Shown: positions 1-8,485 of the stretch, piece after piece
Layout of the letters: each line of letters starts with the position of its first letter
How positions within the stretch are numbered: the stretch's first letter is position 1
DNA from: Clostridiaceae bacterium Marseille-Q3526
GTDB taxonomy: Bacteria; Bacillota; Clostridia; Lachnospirales; Lachnospiraceae
Length of the DNA stretch: 64,000 nucleotides
Assembly: GCA_018223375.1 (NCBI GenBank)
Contig: JAGTTS010000001.1
Span: 186,001 to 250,000, forward strand
Direction: 5' to 3'
Made by a program: the position numbers and the translations under genes
Notes under the pieces: model-generated
The model's database searches: none
Told to the model about the DNA's origin: nothing
What the model saw: the letters and a program-made list of their open reading frames with translations, nothing else

Positions 1-588
1 GTCAGCCAGAGAGCGGATGACCTTTAAAACTTCCTTTGTCAGCTCCGGATCCAGGGCTGAGGTGGGCTCGTCAAAGAACAGAATCCTGGGATGCAAAGCC
101 AAGGCTCTGGCGATTGCCACTCTCTGCTGCTGGCCTCCGGAAAGCTGGCAGGGATACATATCCGCCTTGTCAGAAAGCCCCATCTTAGCCAGCAGCTCTC
201 TGGCTTCCGCCTCAGCCTCCTCTCTCTTTCTCTTCTGCACGTGAATGGGCGCGTCCGTAATGTTTTTCAGCACCGAATAGTGGGGAAACAGGTTAAAATT
301 CTGGAACACCAGGCCGTACATGGCCTGAATCTCTTTCATTTCCTCCTTTCCCGCATACTGAACGCGGCCGTCCCCCTGGTTCCACACTGCCTTTCTGCCT
401 TCATAGAGCACAGCGCCCCGATCCATGGTCTCCAGCATGGCCGCGCACCGCAGCAGAGTGGACTTTCCCGATCCGGAAGGACCGATAATGGAAACAATCT
501 TCCCGTCTTCCACCTGAATGGAAATGTCTTTCAGCACCCGGCTGCCCCCAAAGGACTTCTCAATATTTTTAATCTCTAATACGCTCAT
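1..588 (-). CDS. Polar amino-acid ABC transporter ATP-binding protein (3' end outside window)
   Basis: This cytoplasmic ATPase powers uptake through the permease encoded just upstream. Only the first 196 codons are in the window. Visible motifs are Walker A GPSGSGKS (residues 36-43), the Q-loop Gln96, the signature LSGGQ (149-153) and Walker B ILFFDEP (about 169-175), spaced as in GlnQ/HisP-type proteins. ATG at 588 follows the permease stop by 12 bp. It is the last gene of a substrate-binding protein, permease, ATPase operon on the minus strand. The family is certain; the amino acid carried is not visible. Confidence 0.93.
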   Translation of the reverse strand, partial: MSVLEIKNIEKSFGGSRVLKDISIQVEDGKIVSIIGPSGSGKSTLLRCAAMLETMDRGAVLYEGRKAVWNQGDGRVQYAGKEEMKEIQAMYGLVFQNFNLFPHYSVLKNITDAPIHVQKRKREEAEAEARELLAKMGLSDKADMYPCQLSGGQQQRVAIARALALHPRILFFDEPTSALDPELTKEVLKVIRSLAD

Positions 589-600
589 GTTCTCTCCCCG

Positions 601-1251
601 CTACTGATAATAATTCATCTTCTTCTCTGCATACTCCATAAAGGAAGCCACCAGCAGATTAAAAATATAGTAAAACAGTCCAGCCGCCACAAAGGGAACC
701 ATGCTCACCTGGGAGGAAGCCAGGGCCTTGGCCACTGTGAACATCTCCATCACGCTGATCGTGAAGGCCAGGGACGTGTCCTTTACCAGAGTGATCACCT
801 CGTTGGTAATGGACGGCAGAATCCGTTTTACCACCTGCGGGAAGATAATGCGGAAAAAGGTCTGATATTTTGTGTATCCTAACAGCTTCGCCGCCTCATA
901 CTGTCCCGCCGGCATGGACTGGATGCCGCTGCGGTAAATCTCAGCGAAATAAGCGGCATAGTTGACGGCAAATCCGATAAATGCCGCCCACAGGCGGTAG
1001 CCGTTGCCCACCCGGATTCCGAACAGATAGTAGGGGCCGAAATATACTACCATCAGCTGAAGCATCAGGGGCGTTCCCCTCATAATCGAAATATAAAATT
1101 TCACCGCTGCCCTTAAAACCGGGTTCTTCGACATTCTTCCAAAGGAGATAAGAAGCCCCAGAGGAAGGGAGACCAGAAGCGTCACTGTAAAAATCTCAAT
1201 GCTGGTTCCCATTCCTCCTGCCAGCTGTTTCATAATCTGCAATAAATCCAT
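601..1251 (-). CDS. Polar amino-acid ABC transporter permease (HisM/GlnP type)
   Basis: This is the membrane channel subunit of an amino-acid importer. At 216 residues it has the usual family length and about five hydrophobic segments. An EAA-loop variant that docks the ATPase is seen around residues 118-145 (YEAAKLLGYTKYQTFFRIIF). ATG at 1251 follows an AGGGG ribosome site. It lies 85 bp downstream of the binding-protein gene and 12 bp before the ATPase gene, so co-transcription is likely. A single permease gene suggests a homodimeric channel, as in many Gram-positive systems. Confidence 0.92.
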   Translation of the reverse strand: MDLLQIMKQLAGGMGTSIEIFTVTLLVSLPLGLLISFGRMSKNPVLRAAVKFYISIMRGTPLMLQLMVVYFGPYYLFGIRVGNGYRLWAAFIGFAVNYAAYFAEIYRSGIQSMPAGQYEAAKLLGYTKYQTFFRIIFPQVVKRILPSITNEVITLVKDTSLAFTISVMEMFTVAKALASSQVSMVPFVAAGLFYYIFNLLVASFMEYAEKKMNYYQ

Positions 1252-1336
1252 GGCTTTTTATCCCCTGTCCTGTTATCGTTCTATTTTTGCTGTTTTTTTG
1301 TTCTTTCGCCGTTCTGTTTCTGTCTCTGATCCTGGC

Positions 1337-2233
1337 TTATTTTCCCACTGTGGTAATGTCCTCGCCAAACCATTTCTCTGAAATCTCAGCCATGGTTCCG
1401 TCTGCCGCCATCTCCTCCAGGGTCTGCTGCACCTTTTCGCACAGCTCTGTATTTCCCTTCTTAAAGCCGATGGCGTACTCCTCTGATGCCAGAGACTCCT
1501 CCAGAATCTTAAAGCTTCCCTCTCGCTCCTGCATCTGGTATCCGGCCACAATCACGTCCATGGCGATGGCATCTACGCTGCCCATCTCCAGATCCATGAA
1601 AGCCGTATTATAATCAGGAGTTGTCTGAAGCGTTCCAAAGGTGGAGGTCAGATCAGGCATTTCCTTTAAAGCCGCCTCTGCGGAAGAATCTGCCTGAACC
1701 TCCACAATCTTTCCTGCCAGATCTTCCAAAGTCTCAATTCCAGAGTTCTCCATCACCACTACCACCTGGCTGTTCTCCATATACGGCTCAGACCAGGTGT
1801 ACTCGTCCTCTCTTCCAGTCATGGTAAAGCCGTTCCAGATACAGTCAATGTTTCCTGACTCCAGCTCCATATTTTTCGCATCCCAGGCAATAGGCTGAGC
1901 CACATAGGTAAGACCCAGCCTCTTGGCAGTCTCCTGAGCCAGCTCCAAATCAAAGCCTGTATACTCCCCGTCTTCTCCCACAAAGCCCATAGGCGGGAAA
2001 TCCTGGTCAAAGCCAACTGTAAAGGTTCCTCCCTCTGAAGTCTCATCTGTTCTCTCTGCCTGCCTCGTCTCCGTATCGTCTCCTTCGCTCTCGGAAACAG
2101 CTCCTTTTCCTGCCTCTGTGCCGCTTTCCTCCGCCTGCGTGGAAGCCGCCTTGGAATCGGATCCGCCTGCGCATGCTGTCAGTGCTCCCATCATCATAAC
2201 TGCCGCTCCCATTGCCCATACTCTCTTTTTCAT
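1337..2233 (-). CDS. Amino-acid ABC transporter substrate-binding lipoprotein
   Basis: This extracellular lipoprotein captures the substrate for the transporter. The signal peptide ends in the lipobox LTAC at about residue 21. An unusually long acidic, Ser/Thr/Glu-rich linker (about 23-70) precedes the SBP family 3 fold, which starts near TFTVGFDQDFPPMGFV. At 298 residues it is slightly longer than the family norm because of that linker. ATG at 2233 has a GGAGG site 6-10 bp upstream. It is the first gene of the operon, with a good promoter upstream. The ligand cannot be fixed by eye. Confidence 0.92.
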   Translation of the reverse strand: MKKRVWAMGAAVMMMGALTACAGGSDSKAASTQAEESGTEAGKGAVSESEGDDTETRQAERTDETSEGGTFTVGFDQDFPPMGFVGEDGEYTGFDLELAQETAKRLGLTYVAQPIAWDAKNMELESGNIDCIWNGFTMTGREDEYTWSEPYMENSQVVVVMENSGIETLEDLAGKIVEVQADSSAEAALKEMPDLTSTFGTLQTTPDYNTAFMDLEMGSVDAIAMDVIVAGYQMQEREGSFKILEESLASEEYAIGFKKGNTELCEKVQQTLEEMAADGTMAEISEKWFGEDITTVGK

Positions 2234-2288
2234 AATCGCTCCTCCTGTCTGTGACTGTAACTGTTTCTTCCTGTTTTATTGTGCTACT

Positions 2289-2317
2289 ATGGTAGCATAC
2301 TAAAGTGTTTTTGTAAA
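2289..2317 (-). promoter_or_regulatory. Sigma-A-type promoter of the amino-acid ABC operon
   Basis: On the minus strand, TTTACA (2312-2317) and TACCAT (2289-2294) are separated by 17 bp. A TGC extended -10 directly precedes the second box. It sits about 55 bp upstream of the binding-protein start. Confidence 0.55.
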
Positions 2318-2474
2318 GCACTTTCTTGCAGGCAGTTTTGTATTTCTTTCTGTACAATCAGTCCCTATCTGTAATCCGCCTGCGGCGGGCTGCTTCAGCA
2401 TCACAATACCGCAACGCCGCAGTGCGATTCCTGCGGAGCATTCTTTATTTCATAGGACGCTTTTCCCTATAAAG

Positions 2475-2510
2475 CAAAAAACCGCGCATCTCCAATGAAA
2501 TGCACGGTTC
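2475..2510 (-). terminator. Rho-independent terminator of the lipoprotein gene
   Basis: Arms 2480-2489 and 2500-2509 pair over 9 of 10 bases (AACCGTGCAT type) around a 10-nt loop. On the minus strand the stem is followed by TTTTTTGC. It lies 21 bp after the lipoprotein stop and insulates the ABC operon. Confidence 0.8.
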
Positions 2511-2530
2511 TCTGCTGAAAACAGCCTGTC

Positions 2531-3181
2531 CTATTCAGCTGTATCGGCCTCGTTCTCCTCTGCCGGTTCTTCCTCGGAATTCTCAGAAGCTTCCTCCTCC
2601 GGGGCCTCTGTCTCAGCCGCATCAGCCGCCTCGGCCGCCTCTACGCTGTCCACTGCCTTCTGAATCTCCTCGGCTGACGGAAGCTTGAAATCCGTTCCCG
2701 CCGGGTAGCTTCCGCTGATAAACCAGGTATCCTCATCGTCCTGGGTACTCTCCGGAGCCAGTCCATAGGAGAGCCCGTAGGTCTTCCAGAGTCCTCCGTA
2801 GCTGGTATCGCTGGAACGCTCGATGGAGAAGTCCTGTGTGGCTACCATATCGTTAAAGCCCTTTACGAGAGCCTCTGAATACTTTGCAATCTGATTGGAA
2901 GGAAGATCGTCCTTCACTACCCAGACTAACATGATCTCCTTCTGCTCCGGCTGCAGCAGAAGATGGAAATCTACGCTGTAGGGATACTCCTTCGTATCGG
3001 TGAAAATGTCCTCCGCATCCACCTTGGCCTGTTCCCAGTCAATTTCCACGTCATCCTTGGCGTCAAAATCCGGCTGTCCAGCCACAGTCCCCTCTGTGCT
3101 GTCAGGGGATACGATATTGCTCTTGGGAGCGCATCCGCTGAGAACAGCAGCGCAGGCTAATAAAACCAGGATTTTTCTCAT
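2531..3181 (-). CDS. Lipoprotein of unknown function with acidic Ala/Glu tail
   Basis: I do not recognise the family. The 216-residue product has a signal peptide with lipobox LSGC at residue 17, so it should be anchored outside the membrane. A mixed alpha/beta-looking middle follows. The last 40 residues are a low-complexity tail of Glu, Ala, Asp and Ser, probably disordered. ATG at 3181 has a GAGGAGG site upstream. A perfect TATAAT at 3213-3218 (minus strand) suggests its own promoter, though no convincing -35 box is seen. It is a single-gene unit with a terminator downstream. Confidence 0.75.
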   Translation of the reverse strand: MRKILVLLACAAVLSGCAPKSNIVSPDSTEGTVAGQPDFDAKDDVEIDWEQAKVDAEDIFTDTKEYPYSVDFHLLLQPEQKEIMLVWVVKDDLPSNQIAKYSEALVKGFNDMVATQDFSIERSSDTSYGGLWKTYGLSYGLAPESTQDDEDTWFISGSYPAGTDFKLPSAEEIQKAVDSVEAAEAADAAETEAPEEEASENSEEEPAEENEADTAE

Positions 3182-3320
3182 TCTTCATACCTCCTCGTAG
3201 TTCGTAATTGGTATTATATAATATCCCCCTGGGTTTTTATACCCATTTTTGAAAAATTCAAAAAATCTTCATATTTAAAGCAGGTTCTTAAGAAATTCCC
3301 ATCCTGTCTTCTGATACGGC

Positions 3321-3376
3321 AAGAGAGAAACATCTCCCGGCGGCTTTCAGCGAAGCGCGGAAAATGTTTCTCTCCT
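3321..3376 (-). terminator. Inverted repeat after the glycan operon, possible weak terminator
   Basis: Arms 3321-3333 and 3364-3376 (AGGAGAGAAACAT type) match in 12 of 13 positions. The 30-base loop itself contains GC-rich repeats. It starts directly after the stop of the glycosyltransferase gene, where a terminator is expected. No T-run follows, so the role is inferred from position only. Confidence 0.4.
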
Positions 3377-3377
3377 G

Positions 3378-4313
3378 CTATTTTTCCTCTATATTGGCTG
3401 TCTCCTTCACAATGTAGATCGGCCTGTCCTTCAGCTCTGTGAAGATAATGGCGATATACTCTCCTATGATTCCCACAATCACAAACAGCATGGCAAACAT
3501 AAAGCACATCACCACCACAATGGTAGCGTAGCCGCTGGGGGCCCCGTGGACCATCCTTCCATAGATAGTGTAAATCATCAAAAGCACGCCCATCATCCCC
3601 ACGAAGACGCCGGAATAGATTCCAAGCTTTAAGGGCAGGTCGGAGAAGCACAGGATCGTGTTGATGGAGAATTTAAACAGCTTCTTTAAGCTGTACTTGC
3701 TCTCTCCCGCCACTCTGGCCCTGGCCTCGTACTCGATGTTCGTCCTGTTAAAGCCGATGTTCTGGACGTAGCCTCTGAGGAAGCGCACCTTCTCCCGGTA
3801 GCTCTGCTTTAAAACATCCGCCGCATTGGCCGTCATGGCAAAGAAGTCGGAGGCGTTTGGCTCCAGCTTCACATCGGAAATGGTGTTGATTACCTTGTAG
3901 AAGCCGCCGGAGGTGATATTTTTGATCAGTCCCGCCGACTTATTCTTCGTCCGGACCATGTTGATGACCTCATAGCCCTCCTCGAATTTTTCAATAATCT
4001 GGGCCACACACTCCGGCGGATGCTGGAGATCCGCGTCCATGCAGACAAGTCCGTCGCCGTCGAAATGGTCGATGCCGGCGATCATAGCCGCTTCATGGCC
4101 AAAGTTCCTGGAGAAATTCACCAGCTTCACCTTTGGATCCTGGGCCGCAAACTCCTTTAAAATAGCCAGGGAACCGTCGGAGCTTCCGTCATTGACAAAC
4201 AAAAGCTCATAATCCCAAGGCAGCGCGTCAAAAATCGGCTTCGACTCCCCGTAAAACTGCCGCAGGGCAGATTCCTCGTTATATACTGAAACGATAATTG
4301 AAATTTTCTTCAT
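3378..4313 (-). CDS. GT2 glycosyltransferase, GtrB/DPM1-like polyprenyl-phosphate sugar synthase
   Basis: This membrane-bound GT-A enzyme probably moves a sugar from a nucleotide donor to undecaprenyl phosphate on the cytoplasmic face. The N-terminus has the GT2 start ISIIVSVYNEE, the NDGSSDGS loop (41-48) and a metal-binding DADLQHP at 93-99, typical of GtrB/YkcC. Two hydrophobic helices lie near residues 225-290. At 311 residues it has normal length. It is the last gene of the glycan cluster. Three polytopic membrane proteins upstream could be the extracytoplasmic transferases that use its product. Which sugar it handles is unknown. Confidence 0.88.
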   Translation of the reverse strand: MKKISIIVSVYNEESALRQFYGESKPIFDALPWDYELLFVNDGSSDGSLAILKEFAAQDPKVKLVNFSRNFGHEAAMIAGIDHFDGDGLVCMDADLQHPPECVAQIIEKFEEGYEVINMVRTKNKSAGLIKNITSGGFYKVINTISDVKLEPNASDFFAMTANAADVLKQSYREKVRFLRGYVQNIGFNRTNIEYEARARVAGESKYSLKKLFKFSINTILCFSDLPLKLGIYSGVFVGMMGVLLMIYTIYGRMVHGAPSGYATIVVVMCFMFAMLFVIVGIIGEYIAIIFTELKDRPIYIVKETANIEEK

Positions 4314-4327
4314 TGTCGTGTGTCTCC

Positions 4328-5167
4328 TTAATCCAGAATCTGGATTTCAATGCTGGAATGGGCCGGAACCCGCTTCTCCTCCGGAGGCAGAGTCATGTAG
4401 TCTCCGTACAGGATGGAAAGCACGTGTTCAAATCCCTCCGGCGCCATCAAAACTGTATCCTCAAAAGGCAGATCCACCGTCTTTTCGCACCAGTCCTCGT
4501 CCAGCGTCACATAGAGAAAATCCGGCTGATAATTGCTGCAGTAGCGTTTTCCGGTCCGTTTGTTCCTGTCCTTGGCCGCCAGGGCTGTCTGGAGGCGGAA
4601 CAGCGCCGGCATGGGAACCAGCCGCCCGGCTGCGGACAGCGTTCCCACCCGGATTTTGTCTGCCAGGCTGTACTTGGAAAAGTCGATCCGATCCCTGTGG
4701 GCAATGGCCATGCCGTACACCACCTTCTGAAGAAATTTGGCGAAAAACGCCCCGAACCGGCTCTCCGGAAGGCGGTCTATAATGAACAGATCCACCCAGA
4801 TATGGTTCAGTTTTCCCTCGTAAAACTGCATCTGCTCATTATCCTCGTGAACGCGGCTGTTGTCGTAAATGATGCGGGTGGTAAAATCATAGAACACCTT
4901 TCCTCCCCGGATATCCTCCGGCCGCAGAAGCGTCATCCCCTCCGGCAGCTCCCGTCCTGCCACCTTCAAAAATTTCTCATAATTAGGGCGGGTGAAAATC
5001 ACGTCCGCATCGTCGTCCCAGGGGATAAAGCCCTGATGCCGGACTGCGCCCAGCAGCGTGCCAGAGTCAATCATATATTTAATTTTATATTTCCGGCAGA
5101 TTCGGTCAATCTCCTTTAAAAGCTTTAAATTGGCCTCGTGAACCCTTGTCAGATCCCAGTGTTCCAT
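4328..5167 (-). CDS. LicD family phosphotransferase
   Basis: LicD proteins transfer phosphocholine or related phospho-groups onto cell-surface glycans. The diagnostic stretch GTLLGAVRHQGFIPWDDDAD is at residues 36-55, and its Asp residues are the expected metal ligands. The protein has 279 residues and no signal peptide, as usual. ATG at 5167 follows GGAGAG. It lies between rfbH and the GtrB-like gene in the same direction, so it probably modifies the same polymer. No choline kinase or cytidylyltransferase (LicA/LicC) gene is nearby, so the transferred group is uncertain. Confidence 0.88.
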   Translation of the reverse strand: MEHWDLTRVHEANLKLLKEIDRICRKYKIKYMIDSGTLLGAVRHQGFIPWDDDADVIFTRPNYEKFLKVAGRELPEGMTLLRPEDIRGGKVFYDFTTRIIYDNSRVHEDNEQMQFYEGKLNHIWVDLFIIDRLPESRFGAFFAKFLQKVVYGMAIAHRDRIDFSKYSLADKIRVGTLSAAGRLVPMPALFRLQTALAAKDRNKRTGKRYCSNYQPDFLYVTLDEDWCEKTVDLPFEDTVLMAPEGFEHVLSILYGDYMTLPPEEKRVPAHSSIEIQILD

Positions 5168-5207
5168 GAATCTCTCCTCTTTGTCCAGTCTTTCTTAAAC
5201 CAGCGTT

Positions 5208-6539
5208 TCAGGCCTGTGTCAGGGCCTCTCTGATGGTTTTCGCCATGTAGTCAATCATCTCGTCCGTCATGCCCGGATATACGCCTACCCAGAAGGTATC
5301 CGCCATAATCCTGTCTGTGTTTTCCAGGGTTCCGGATACGCGGTAGCCCTCCCCTGTCTTTCTCATCTCGTCGAAGCAGGGATGCTTAATCAGATTTCCG
5401 GCAAACAGCATTCTGGTCTGAACGCCTCTCTCCTCCACATACTGAACCACCTTGTTCCGATCCACGCCCTGTTTGCAGGTAATGAGGAAGCCGAACCAGC
5501 TGGGATCCGAGTGTTCGCAGGCCACAGGAAGAATCAGCCTGTCCTCTGTTCCCTCCAGAGCCTTGTGAAGGCGGGCAAAGTTGTGCTTTCTGCGCTCCAC
5601 AAAGGACGGGAATTTCTTCAGCTGGGCGCATCCCACCGCTGCCTGCATATCCGTAGCCTTTAAGTTGTAGCCGAAATGAGAATATACGTACTTGTGGTCA
5701 TAGCCTAAGGGCAGCTCCCCGTACTGGCGGTCAAACCGGTGGCCGCACAGGTTGTCGCAGCCGGACGGGCAGACGCAGTCCCGGCCCCAGTCGCGGAAGG
5801 AACGGATAATCTTATTTAACAGGGCGTTGTCCGTATACACGGCTCCTCCCTCTCCCATGGTCATGTGGTGGGGCGGGTAGAAGCTGGAGGTTCCGATATC
5901 TCCGATGGTTCCCGTAAACTTCATTTCCCCGTCTATCTCATAGCGGCTTCCCAGGGCGTCGCAGTTGTCCTCCACCAGCCACAGACCGTGGGCGTCGCAG
6001 AATGCCTTCACTGCCTTCAGGTCAAAGGGGTTGCCCAGCGTGTGGGCCAGCATAACGGCTTTCGTCTTCTCAGACAGCGCCGCCTCCAGCTTTGTCACGT
6101 CAATGTTGTACTGGGGGATGGCCACATCCACAAACACAGGCACGGCTCCGTACTGGATGGCCGGAGTTACTGTGGTAGGAAATCCTGCGGCCACTGTGAT
6201 AATCTCGTCTCCCCTGCAGATTCTGCGCTCTCCTAAAAGAGGAGAAGTCAGGGCCATAAAGGCCAGCAGGTTGGCTGAGGAGCCGGAGTTTACCAGGGAG
6301 CAGTAACGCACGCCCAGGTATCTGGCTAACTCTGCCTCAAATTCGTCTGTGTAGCGGCCTGAGGTGAGCCAGAACTCCAGGGCGCTGTCCACCAGGTTTA
6401 CCATCTCGTCTTCATTGTAGACGCGGGACGCGTAAGGGATGCGGTCTCCCTCCTTGAACGCCTCTTTTTTATTGTGAAATTCTCTGCAGTAATCGGCAAC
6501 CAGGGAAAGGATCTGGCTGCGTGCTTCTTTTTCGTTCAT
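5208..6539 (-). CDS. rfbH: CDP-4-keto-6-deoxyglucose-3-dehydrase (E1)
   Basis: This PLP/PMP-dependent [2Fe-2S] enzyme removes the C-3 hydroxyl in CDP-3,6-dideoxyhexose synthesis. It has the aminotransferase fold, but the PLP-binding Lys is replaced by His in SFYPPHHMTMGEGG (His224/225), the hallmark of the dehydrase. Four Cys in DCVCPSGCDNLC (255, 257, 261, 265) match the iron-sulfur ligands of E1. The length, 443 residues, is normal. It lies downstream of rfbG and rfbF in the pathway's usual gene set. No E3 reductase gene is visible, although E1 needs one to complete the reaction. Confidence 0.93.
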   Translation of the reverse strand: MNEKEARSQILSLVADYCREFHNKKEAFKEGDRIPYASRVYNEDEMVNLVDSALEFWLTSGRYTDEFEAELARYLGVRYCSLVNSGSSANLLAFMALTSPLLGERRICRGDEIITVAAGFPTTVTPAIQYGAVPVFVDVAIPQYNIDVTKLEAALSEKTKAVMLAHTLGNPFDLKAVKAFCDAHGLWLVEDNCDALGSRYEIDGEMKFTGTIGDIGTSSFYPPHHMTMGEGGAVYTDNALLNKIIRSFRDWGRDCVCPSGCDNLCGHRFDRQYGELPLGYDHKYVYSHFGYNLKATDMQAAVGCAQLKKFPSFVERRKHNFARLHKALEGTEDRLILPVACEHSDPSWFGFLITCKQGVDRNKVVQYVEERGVQTRMLFAGNLIKHPCFDEMRKTGEGYRVSGTLENTDRIMADTFWVGVYPGMTDEMIDYMAKTIREALTQA

Positions 6540-6570
6540 ATGATTTCCTCGTCTCTCTGTCTGATGATTG

Positions 6571-7632
6571 CTATTTCATAAAAAATTCTTCTATCTGCCG
6601 GTCTGTGCAGGCTCTCACGTCTCCTCCTGAAAGCCACTCCTTCGTCCACTCCACCGTCTTCTCCACTGCCTGGGACACATGGTATCTGGGCCGCCAGCCA
6701 AAGATCTTCTTCACACGGGAGCAGTCCAGCTTCAGGAAATTGGCCTCGTGGGGGCCTCCGTCGTACCGGTTTTCCCATCTGGCCTCCCCGCCCCAGAATC
6801 CGCAGAACAGATCCACCAGTTCTCCCGTGGCAATGCAGTCTTCGTCGTCCGGGCCTACGTTATAGTATCCGGCAAAGGAGCGATCCTCATACTGGCGCAT
6901 GGCCACAGTCAGGTACAGGTACAGCGGCTCCAGCACATGCTGATAGGGGCGGGTGGAATACGGATTTCTCACCGCGATCTCCTCCCCCTTCTGCATGGCC
7001 CTGATGCAGTCCGGGACAATGCGGTCCGCCGCAAAGTCTCCTCCGCCTATGACATTTCCTGCCCGGCAGGCGGAGACAGCCGGGGAAGTCTCCTCCCCGA
7101 AAAAGGCCTTCACATAGCTGTGAGTCACAAGCTCGGAACAGGATTTGCTGTTAGAGTAAGGATCGTAGCCGTCTAACCGATCCGTCTCCCTGTAGCCGTA
7201 CTCCCACTCTCTGTTCTCGTAGACCTTGTCTGTCGTCACGTTGACCAGGGAGCGGACGGAGGGGCAGAGTCTTGCGCACTCCAGAAGATGAACCGTTCCC
7301 ATCACGTTTGTCTCGTAGGTATACACAGGATTTTTGTAGGATTCCCTGACAATCGGCTGGGCCGCCAGATGCAGCACGATCTCCGGCTGTGTCTCCTCAA
7401 ACACCTGCTTCATATGCGCCAGATCCCGCACGTCCCCAATCCGGCTGTCCATGCGCTCTGAAAGGCCCAGAAGCTCAAACAGAGAGGGATCCGAAGGCGG
7501 ATTCAGGCTGTATCCCGTAACCTGGGCCCCCGCCAGCAGAAGGATCTCGCAGAGCCAGGATCCCTTAAAGCCCGTATGCCCTGTTACCAGGACGCGTTTT
7601 CCCCTGTAAAAGTCAAAAATCGGATTTGTCAT
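6571..7632 (-). CDS. rfbG: CDP-glucose 4,6-dehydratase
   Basis: This SDR-family enzyme converts CDP-glucose to CDP-4-keto-6-deoxyglucose. The NAD-binding motif TGHTGFKG is at residues 17-24, and the catalytic Tyr/Lys pair lies in YDPYSNSK near residue 155. The ATG at 7632 is preferred because TAGGAGGG lies 4-10 bp upstream. An upstream in-frame start would overlap rfbF and has no ribosome site. It is the second step of the CDP-sugar branch, directly after rfbF and before rfbH. Confidence 0.94.
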   Translation of the reverse strand: MTNPIFDFYRGKRVLVTGHTGFKGSWLCEILLLAGAQVTGYSLNPPSDPSLFELLGLSERMDSRIGDVRDLAHMKQVFEETQPEIVLHLAAQPIVRESYKNPVYTYETNVMGTVHLLECARLCPSVRSLVNVTTDKVYENREWEYGYRETDRLDGYDPYSNSKSCSELVTHSYVKAFFGEETSPAVSACRAGNVIGGGDFAADRIVPDCIRAMQKGEEIAVRNPYSTRPYQHVLEPLYLYLTVAMRQYEDRSFAGYYNVGPDDEDCIATGELVDLFCGFWGGEARWENRYDGGPHEANFLKLDCSRVKKIFGWRPRYHVSQAVEKTVEWTKEWLSGGDVRACTDRQIEEFFMK

Positions 7633-7640
7633 AGTCCCTC

Positions 7641-8417
7641 CTAGTTCTCCCAGGTCTTCCACGGCGCCTTGCCGCTCTGCCACATCTCTTCCAGATGGTT
7701 CTTATCCCGCTGGGTATCCATGCAGTGCCAGAAACCATTGTGGCGGTACACCATCAGCTCCTTGTCCGCCGCCAGATGCTCCAGAGGCGCCTTCTCAAAG
7801 ACCGTGGAATCTCCCTCAATATAGTCAAATACCTTCGGCTCCATGACCATAAAGCCGCCGTTTACAATCTTGCCGTCGTCGTCGTTCTTCTCCCTGAAGG
7901 CCGTGATGGCTCCCTGGTCGTCCACCTCCAGCACGCCGAACCGCTGGCCCACGTTGACGCCTGTAATAGTGGCAATCTTTCCGTGCTGTCTGTGGAACTT
8001 CAAAAGCTCGTCCAGATTCACGTCGGACACTCCGTCCCCGTAGGTGAGCAGGAAGGTCTCGTCCCCCACGTAATCCTTAATCCGCTTGATGCGGCCTCCT
8101 GTCATGGTGTGCAGTCCCGTATCCACCAGCGTCACCTTCCACGGCTCCGCGTAGTTGTTGTGGACCTCCATCTGGTTATTGGCCAGGTCAAAGGTCACGT
8201 CGGAGGTATGGAGGAAGTAATCGGCAAAAAACTCCTTCACCACATACTGCTTATATCCCAGGCAGATGACGAATTCATGGAATCCATACTGGGAATAGTG
8301 CTTCATAATGTGCCACAAAATAGGCCGCTCGCCAATCTCGATCATGGGCTTGGGCTTCAGATGGCTTTCCTCGCTGATCCGGGTTCCGAATCCCCCTGCC
8401 AATATTACAACTTTCAT
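7641..8417 (-). CDS. rfbF: Glucose-1-phosphate cytidylyltransferase
   Basis: This cytoplasmic nucleotidyltransferase makes CDP-glucose, the entry compound for 3,6-dideoxyhexoses. The N-terminal signature is LAGGFGTR, followed by LKPKPM as in all RfbF proteins. The 258-residue length is exact for the family. The stop at 7641 is 8 bp before the rfbG start, so the two are surely co-transcribed. A second nucleotidyltransferase, hddC, lies in the same cluster but serves the heptose branch. Confidence 0.95.
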   Translation of the reverse strand: MKVVILAGGFGTRISEESHLKPKPMIEIGERPILWHIMKHYSQYGFHEFVICLGYKQYVVKEFFADYFLHTSDVTFDLANNQMEVHNNYAEPWKVTLVDTGLHTMTGGRIKRIKDYVGDETFLLTYGDGVSDVNLDELLKFHRQHGKIATITGVNVGQRFGVLEVDDQGAITAFREKNDDDGKIVNGGFMVMEPKVFDYIEGDSTVFEKAPLEHLAADKELMVYRHNGFWHCMDTQRDKNHLEEMWQSGKAPWKTWEN

Positions 8418-8485
8418 CTGGAACGTACCTCCTCATTCTTTCTGAATCTCCCGGCCCAATCCCGGAAGCGGGACGCCGGAAATCA

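Noticed and set aside
3214..3651. Open frame on the minus strand at the end of the GT2 gene
   Set aside because: It overlaps the glycosyltransferase in another frame, lacks a ribosome site and resembles no family.
8440..8480. CCCGG-rich inverted repeat before the first polytopic membrane gene as terminator
   Set aside because: Short stem, no T-run, and the genes on both sides appear co-transcribed.
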